Assembly (NCBI RefSeq): GCF_019134595.1
Contig: NZ_CP077770.1
Coordinates: 1,384,001 to 1,448,000 of the forward strand
Direction of reading: 5' to 3'
DNA from: Pseudoalteromonas shioyasakiensis
GTDB lineage: Bacteria; Pseudomonadota; Gammaproteobacteria; Enterobacterales; Alteromonadaceae
Length of the DNA: 64,000 bases
Part shown: piece by piece, positions 59,816 through 64,000 of the stretch
Position numbering within the stretch: position 1 is the first letter of the stretch
Layout: the number at the start of each line of letters is the position of its first letter
Position numbers and translations under genes: made by a program
The notes under the pieces: model-generated
Database searches by the model: none
The model's input: only the letters and a program-made list of their open reading frames with translations
What the model was told of the DNA's origin: nothing

Positions 59816-60589
59816 TTAAAAGTTATCTTTCCAGGCTCTGAGACCTGCAAAGCGTTGCCAAGGTTCATTGAGATCCAAATTAATTTTTAGCTCATCAGGA
59901 AGCTCATCGGTGATTGTTGCTATATTGCTACGTAAAAATGGATTTATTTGTTTTTCAATGCCTAACTGAGTTGGCAAGCTTATTTTGCCGCTTTCTCGCA
60001 GCGTATCTACTTTATCACTGTAGCTGAGTAAGTACTCATTGTTTGGTTCAACGGCTTTTGCGAAGGCTAAGTTGGCTTGCGTGTATTCATGGGTGCAGTA
60101 GATTTTACACTCATCTGGCAGGGCTCTTAGCTTACATAACGAGTGCCACATTTGTTCTGCGATGCCTTCAAATAATCGTCCGCAGCCAGCACTGAATAAG
60201 GTGTCGCCAGTAAAACTTAATTCGTCATTAATGTAACAAACATGGTCTAGGGTATGACCAGGTGTTGCAAGCACGGTAAAGGTGTAATCATAAACAGTGA
60301 CTTTATCCGCTTCTGATACGCCATGAGTGATGCCTTTAAAAGGGCTGTGTCTTGGCCCATAAACCGGAATATCACGAAACTCCTTAACCAGTGCAGCCAC
60401 ACCATCGGTATGATCATAATGGTGGTGAGTAATCAAAATACCGCTAAGTGTTAAGTTATGCTCGCTCAGATAGTTTAAAACAGGCTCTGCTTGACCTGGG
60501 TCGACGACCCACGCTGTTTGTTCAGCTTCATTGCTGATGCACCAAATGTAATTATCAGAAAAGGCTTTAATTGCTTTAACTTGCACCAT
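59816..60589 (-). CDS. gloB: Hydroxyacylglutathione hydrolase (glyoxalase II)
   Basis: GloB hydrolyses S-lactoylglutathione to lactate and glutathione. The 257-residue metallo-beta-lactamase-fold protein has the metal motif THHHYDHTDG (HHHYDH at 55-60), the TPGHTLDHVCY and FTGDTLFSAGCGRLFEG blocks, and the C-terminal helical domain with YCTHEYTQANL and KQINPFLR. It is divergent from the YafS-like methyltransferase, as in E. coli. Confidence 0.95.
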   Translation of the reverse strand: MVQVKAIKAFSDNYIWCISNEAEQTAWVVDPGQAEPVLNYLSEHNLTLSGILITHHHYDHTDGVAALVKEFRDIPVYGPRHSPFKGITHGVSEADKVTVYDYTFTVLATPGHTLDHVCYINDELSFTGDTLFSAGCGRLFEGIAEQMWHSLCKLRALPDECKIYCTHEYTQANLAFAKAVEPNNEYLLSYSDKVDTLRESGKISLPTQLGIEKQINPFLRSNIATITDELPDELKINLDLNEPWQRFAGLRAWKDNF

Positions 60590-60642
60590 GTTTAATTGCT
60601 CTATAAAGTGACAGTTAACACACAGTATAACGAGCTCAGAAA

Positions 60643-61401
60643 ATGAAACCAGCCCTTAGTTTTCAAGAAGGTCCTAAGCCATACACTTGGCAGCAGTTCC
60701 CTCATGGTGACTATTTACGTGCTGAAATTGAACGTAAGCTAACGCCATGGCTGCCACGCATGTTTGGTTATCACATGCTCAAACTTGGTAATTTAAGTGG
60801 AGAGCTGGCAACCAGTGAAAGCCCTATTAAGCATCAAGTTTGTGTCGCAGAGCAGGGGTTATTTACCGGTGTTATTGCGGATGTAGACGAGCTGCCTTTT
60901 TATGAGCACAGTGTTGATGCTTGCATATTATCGCATTGCTTAGAATATCATTCTGATCCACACCATATCTTACGCGAAGCACATCGTACTTTAATCCCTG
61001 GTGGCTATCTGGTGATCACAGGCTTTAACCCGTTTAGTCTGTGTGGCTTGGCGCAGCTTTTACCTTTTAGTCGCCAAAAGCTACCGTGGACAGGGCGCTT
61101 TTTTACGCCATCACGAGTAAAAGACTGGTTGAATCTATTAGGCTTTGAGATTATTTCGGACGAGCGATTTATCCATTCATCGCTTGCAAGAGGCAACCGT
61201 TTGTCACGTTTTGCTGCGTGGCGCAGTTTTGGTCAACAATATTTAAAGCCAATGGGTAGTGTGTATATGCTGGTGGCTCGAAAACGTGTGGCCCCGCTTA
61301 CACCAATTAAACCTAAATGGCATGCAAGGCCGCAATTTTCGCCGGTAAAAGGAGCAGGGCTCAGGCAAACATCAAAGCAGCACTGTGAGCGGGATAGCTA
61401 A
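60643..61401 (+). CDS. YafS-like class I SAM-dependent methyltransferase
   Basis: A 252-residue protein with a methyltransferase domain: GVIADVDELPFYEHSVDACI for the SAM-binding and post-motif region, then ILREAHRTLIPGGYLVITGF. It matches the place of yafS in E. coli between gloB and rnhA. The classical glycine-rich motif I is not obvious at the expected place (LKLGNLSGELATS), so the protein may be degenerate or atypical. The substrate is unknown. Its 3' end overlaps the end of the convergent hydrolase gene by 30 bases. Confidence 0.8.
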   Translation: MKPALSFQEGPKPYTWQQFPHGDYLRAEIERKLTPWLPRMFGYHMLKLGNLSGELATSESPIKHQVCVAEQGLFTGVIADVDELPFYEHSVDACILSHCLEYHSDPHHILREAHRTLIPGGYLVITGFNPFSLCGLAQLLPFSRQKLPWTGRFFTPSRVKDWLNLLGFEIISDERFIHSSLARGNRLSRFAAWRSFGQQYLKPMGSVYMLVARKRVAPLTPIKPKWHARPQFSPVKGAGLRQTSKQHCERDS

Positions 61402-62235
61402 ATAGTGTTGTTGCGTGTCTGTTTTACTTGGATACTGACCTGCACGAATATTTAATTGAATAGAAGGGTGCAACAGCTTTGGTACAGCCAAAATTGCATC
61501 ACGGCCTTCCCGAGTCTCAATAAAGCTTTGTTTATCCCCTTTTAAATGAATGTTTTGCTCACGCTGCTCTTTCACTGTGGTTTTGTTCGCAAGAGGGCGG
61601 CCATCTGGTTGATAGTCATGACACATCCAAAGTAGCGTATCGTCAGGAAACGCTAAAATTCGCTGTAGTGAATCATATAACTCACCGGCACTGCCACCGG
61701 GGAAATCACAGCGGGCCGTGCCACTGTCTGGCATAAAGAAAGTGTCACCAACAAATACATTGCCATCAATGTGAAAACACACGCTGTCAGGGGTATGGCC
61801 CGGTGTGGCAATTACATCTACTGTGTTATCACCTAATTGAAATTGTGCTTTATCAGCAAATAAAGCATCAAAAGGTTCACCATTACATGGCATATCAAGA
61901 TTATAAAGTTGGCTAAAGTGCTGTTGCACTTGTGTGATCCCTTCACCCGTGCCGAGTTTACAAGGGTGTGTGTCTTGTAATTGCTGCTTTATGTAACTTG
62001 CTGCGGTGATATGGTCAGCATGGGCATGAGTTTCAAGGAGCCATTGTAGTGTCAGCTGCTCAGTCTTTATATAGCTGATGATCTCATTGGCGGTGGTAAA
62101 ACTTAACTCACCACTTGGCATATCAAAATCAGCTGGCGCATCAATCAGCAAGCTCTGTTTAGTGCTTTTGCAACTGACTAAGTAACAGAGAGTGGCGCTT
62201 TGTTGATGGAAAAAAGAGTGAATGCGCAGAGCCAT
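61372..62235 (-). CDS. Metallo-beta-lactamase-fold hydrolase, persulfide dioxygenase (ETHE1/Blh)-like
   Basis: A 287-residue protein with the metal motif ETHAHADHITAASYIKQ, the glutathione-hydrolase-like TPGHTPDSVCFHIDG, the FVGDTFFMPDSGTARCDFPG block and LLWMCHDYQPDGR. The D-x-G-T-x-R-x-D-F block is typical of the ETHE1/Blh persulfide dioxygenases that oxidise glutathione persulfide. The assignment follows from motif similarity, not from partners; no rhodanese or SQR gene is adjacent. The frame extends 10 codons upstream, but the ATG at 62235 has AAGGA and gives MALRIHSFF. Confidence 0.82.
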   Translation of the reverse strand: MALRIHSFFHQQSATLCYLVSCKSTKQSLLIDAPADFDMPSGELSFTTANEIISYIKTEQLTLQWLLETHAHADHITAASYIKQQLQDTHPCKLGTGEGITQVQQHFSQLYNLDMPCNGEPFDALFADKAQFQLGDNTVDVIATPGHTPDSVCFHIDGNVFVGDTFFMPDSGTARCDFPGGSAGELYDSLQRILAFPDDTLLWMCHDYQPDGRPLANKTTVKEQREQNIHLKGDKQSFIETREGRDAILAVPKLLHPSIQLNIRAGQYPSKTDTQQHYLAIPLTVLL

Positions 62236-62324
62236 AATGAATCCTTTATATTTCGTTATAGCCAAATCTTATAACATATAACAAAAATATAAAACGACCT
62301 GCGCCAAGTTTATTTAAGGGGCTT

Positions 62325-62792
62325 TTAATTACCGTCGTAACCTGTGTCTTCAAGTAATTGATCGCTGCCAGCTGCTTCGCGGGCAAGATCGTCAACAATC
62401 TCATTGTATTTATTGCCGCTATGGCCTTTTACCCAGCGCCATTCTACCTCGTGTTGTTGGCAGGCAGCATCGAGTCGTTTCCATAAATCGACGTTCTTAA
62501 CTGGTTTTTTAGCTGCGGTTTTCCAGCCGCGCTTTTTCCAATTTTCAACCCATGACTCAATACCTTGTTTCACATATTGGCTATCGGTCGTCAGAATGAC
62601 GTGACAAGAGCGGGTGAGGGTTTCTAGTGCAACGATAGCTGCGAGCATTTCCATCCGATTATTTGTTGTTAGGGTGTAGCCTTGACTTAACTGCTTTTCG
62701 TGGCCGTTGTATCGCATCACGATGCCATACCCTCCAGGCCCTGGATTTCCTAAACATGATCCATCGGTGTAAATCTCTACGGTTTTCTGCAC
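62325..62792 (-). CDS. rnhA: Ribonuclease HI
   Basis: RnhA cuts RNA in RNA-DNA hybrids. The frame is open upstream into dnaQ territory, but the GTG at 62792 has AAGGT six bases upstream and gives a 155-residue protein whose first catalytic aspartate is Asp10 ([13 protein letters not shown]), the E. coli number. Further active-site residues are in [22 protein letters not shown] and the later [15 protein letters not shown]. It is divergent from dnaQ, the classic rnhA-dnaQ arrangement. Confidence 0.96.
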   Translation of the reverse strand: MQKTVEIYTDGSCLGNPGPGGYGIVMRYNGHEKQLSQGYTLTTNNRMEMLAAIVALETLTRSCHVILTTDSQYVKQGIESWVENWKKRGWKTAAKKPVKNVDLWKRLDAACQQHEVEWRWVKGHSGNKYNEIVDDLAREAAGSDQLLEDTGYDGN

Positions 62793-62860
62793 TGTTTTAC
62801 CTTGATATTGTGTACAATAAAGTGAATATAGAAAGATACCAGAGTCAGGCTTAAGACGAT
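62793..62860. promoter_or_regulatory. Divergent rnhA-dnaQ promoter region
   Basis: Only 68 bases separate the two starts, so promoters must overlap here or reach into the neighbouring gene, as known for E. coli. On the plus strand TTGATA and AATATA are 17 bases apart and could drive dnaQ. GTGTAC is a palindromic core in the middle. Confidence 0.5.
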
Positions 62861-63571
62861 ATGGCACATAGACAAATAGTTTTAGATACAGAAACCACGG
62901 GTATTGACCCAAAGCAAGGCCACCGCATTATTGAAATCGGTTGTGTTGAACTTGTAAATCGCCGTCTTACTGGCAACAACTTTCATGTGTATATCAATCC
63001 ACAACGTGAAATAGAAGAAGAAGCAATAGACGTTCACGGTATCACCAATGAATTTTTGCGTGATAAACCCCTGTACCACCAAATTGCCCATGAGTTTTTA
63101 GAGTATATTCGTGGCGCTGAGCTTGTTATTCATAACGCAGCGTTCGATATTGGCCACATGGATAATGAGTTTGCATTGTTAAATCAAGGTTTTCCGAATA
63201 CTGCCGATGTATGTAGTGTACTTGATACTTTAAAAATGGCGCGTGACTTGCACCCAGGTCAAAAGAATAACCTTGATGCACTTTGCCGTCGTTACGATAT
63301 TGATAACTCAAAGCGTACGTTACACGGCGCTTTACTGGATTCTGAGATCTTAGCCGATGTTTACCTGTCGATGACGGGTGGGCAAGTAAAGCTGAATCTT
63401 AATCAAAATAAAGATGAAGGCTCAACCCAACAAGCTGGTGGTATTCGCCGACTAAGTGCTGATAGAGCACCGCTTGTGGTATTAAGAGCAACAGAACAAG
63501 AGCACGCCGCTCACAAAGAGCGTTTAGACTTGGTTGCAAAGGGTGGCCAATGCCTATGGCGTGCAGAATAA
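62861..63571 (+). CDS. dnaQ: DNA polymerase III epsilon subunit (proofreading exonuclease)
   Basis: DnaQ is the 3'-5' proofreading exonuclease of the replicase. The 236-residue protein has the exonuclease motifs I ([10 protein letters not shown], with Asp9 and Glu11), II ([15 protein letters not shown]) and III ([16 protein letters not shown]). The C-terminus binds the alpha subunit. It is divergent from rnhA and followed 9 bases later by the TIGR03503 gene. Confidence 0.96.
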   Translation: MAHRQIVLDTETTGIDPKQGHRIIEIGCVELVNRRLTGNNFHVYINPQREIEEEAIDVHGITNEFLRDKPLYHQIAHEFLEYIRGAELVIHNAAFDIGHMDNEFALLNQGFPNTADVCSVLDTLKMARDLHPGQKNNLDALCRRYDIDNSKRTLHGALLDSEILADVYLSMTGGQVKLNLNQNKDEGSTQQAGGIRRLSADRAPLVVLRATEQEHAAHKERLDLVAKGGQCLWRAE

Positions 63572-63580
63572 GGTAATAAA

Positions 63581-64000
63581 ATGAGAAAACAACTACTAGC
63601 AGGATTAGTGTGTTTAATTCCCTTAGCGGGATTTGCCAACGAGCAAGATAAAATAACCCCATTAGAACGTGATGGGGTGCAAAATGAAATTCCCCTGCTA
63701 GAGAACCGTTTTCGTATTGACCATAAAGTCGATAAAGTAACCTTACTCTTCTTTCGTAAGCGCGGTGCTCCTGCCGTTGTTTTAGTACGCCCTGACGGCA
63801 CTAAGTATTACGCTACTGACTCAGTAAACAATGATGACCTCGACTGGCATGATGAACTGAGCTACGACCTGATCACCATTAGCAACCCCATGCCTGGCCC
63901 TTGGCAAGTGGTCGGCAGTATCTTGCCAGATAGCCGTATTATGGTGCTGGGTGAAATAGAGCTTAATGTTGATCCACTCCCGCCTATGCTGTTTCGTGGC
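63581..64000 (+). CDS. TIGR03503 family protein, N-terminal part (cut by window end)
   Basis: The frame is open from the ATG at 63581 to the last base and gives 140 residues. It starts with a signal peptide (MRKQLLAGLVCLIPLAGFAN) and continues with a region that resembles the start of the TIGR03503 family, found in Vibrio, Shewanella and Pseudoalteromonas. Full-length family members have a C-terminal transmembrane segment, which lies beyond the window. The function is unknown. The block LVRPDGTKYYAT looks like part of a beta-sandwich. Confidence 0.78.
   Translation, partial: MRKQLLAGLVCLIPLAGFANEQDKITPLERDGVQNEIPLLENRFRIDHKVDKVTLLFFRKRGAPAVVLVRPDGTKYYATDSVNNDDLDWHDELSYDLITISNPMPGPWQVVGSILPDSRIMVLGEIELNVDPLPPMLFRG

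Noticed and set aside
62793..62912. Upstream extension of rnhA over the dnaQ start
   Set aside because: The GTG at 62792 has a ribosome binding site and puts the catalytic aspartate at position 10.

Overview
The window looks like a chromosomal core segment of a marine gammaproteobacterium of the Alteromonadales, most likely Pseudoalteromonas or a close relative. This rests on low-to-moderate GC, E. coli-like housekeeping synteny in several long blocks, a FimV/HubP-type polar protein, a TIGR03503-family gene and a REP-associated transposase with its own repeats. The genus is an inference, because no rRNA gene is present.

Layout. 1-6.0 kb: the tail of a probable pdxB, then asd and a very long acidic fimV. 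6.1-9.6 kb: an accessory block with an M28 peptidase lipoprotein and a metallo-beta-lactamase-fold protein, the latter divergent from a TetR regulator across a palindromic operator. 9.7-22.4 kb (minus strand): the lipA-lipB-ybeD and dacA-rlpA-rodA-mrdA-rlmH-rsfS-nadD-holA-lptE-leuS block, linking lipoate synthesis, elongation-mode cell wall growth, ribosome silencing and NAD synthesis. 22.5-26 kb (plus): a YbeL-like zinc-ribbon protein, a Lon-family protease and a membrane-anchored FKBP. 26-31.5 kb (minus): miaB-phoH-ybeY-corC-lnt. 31.7-34.4 kb: ubiF, then a 23-copy heptanucleotide repeat and ten tandem tRNA genes (Met, Leu, Gln) read toward ubiF from a strong promoter. The enterobacterial counterpart of this locus has the same gene order but fewer leucine tRNAs. 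35-40 kb (minus): ychF, pth, long-form rplY, prs, ispE, lolB. 40-48.3 kb (plus): hemA-prfA-prmC, an HD-GYP response regulator, sirB2, sirB1, a DUF819 membrane protein and kdsA. 48.4-51.4 kb (plus): gcvA, an alpha/beta hydrolase, ygdD, rlmM. 51.5 kb: cysZ. 52.3-55.0 kb: a mobile, accessory segment with a RAYT transposase, a GNAT acetyltransferase and a small cysteine-containing lipoprotein, flanked and punctuated by copies of an 18-bp repeat. 55.2-58 kb: speA-speB, the agmatine route to putrescine. 58-64 kb: mltD, gloB, a YafS-like methyltransferase, a persulfide-dioxygenase-like hydrolase, rnhA/dnaQ, and the start of a TIGR03503 gene cut by the window end.

Most of the window is ordinary core genome. 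The parts that most deserve a second look are the RAYT segment with its inverted repeat arrays and cargo, the (CTTGAAA)23 tract beside an expanded tRNA operon, the recent in-frame duplication in fimV, and the TetR/metallo-hydrolase divergon. I did not find a CRISPR array, prophage, toxin-antitoxin pair or recognisable defence system.
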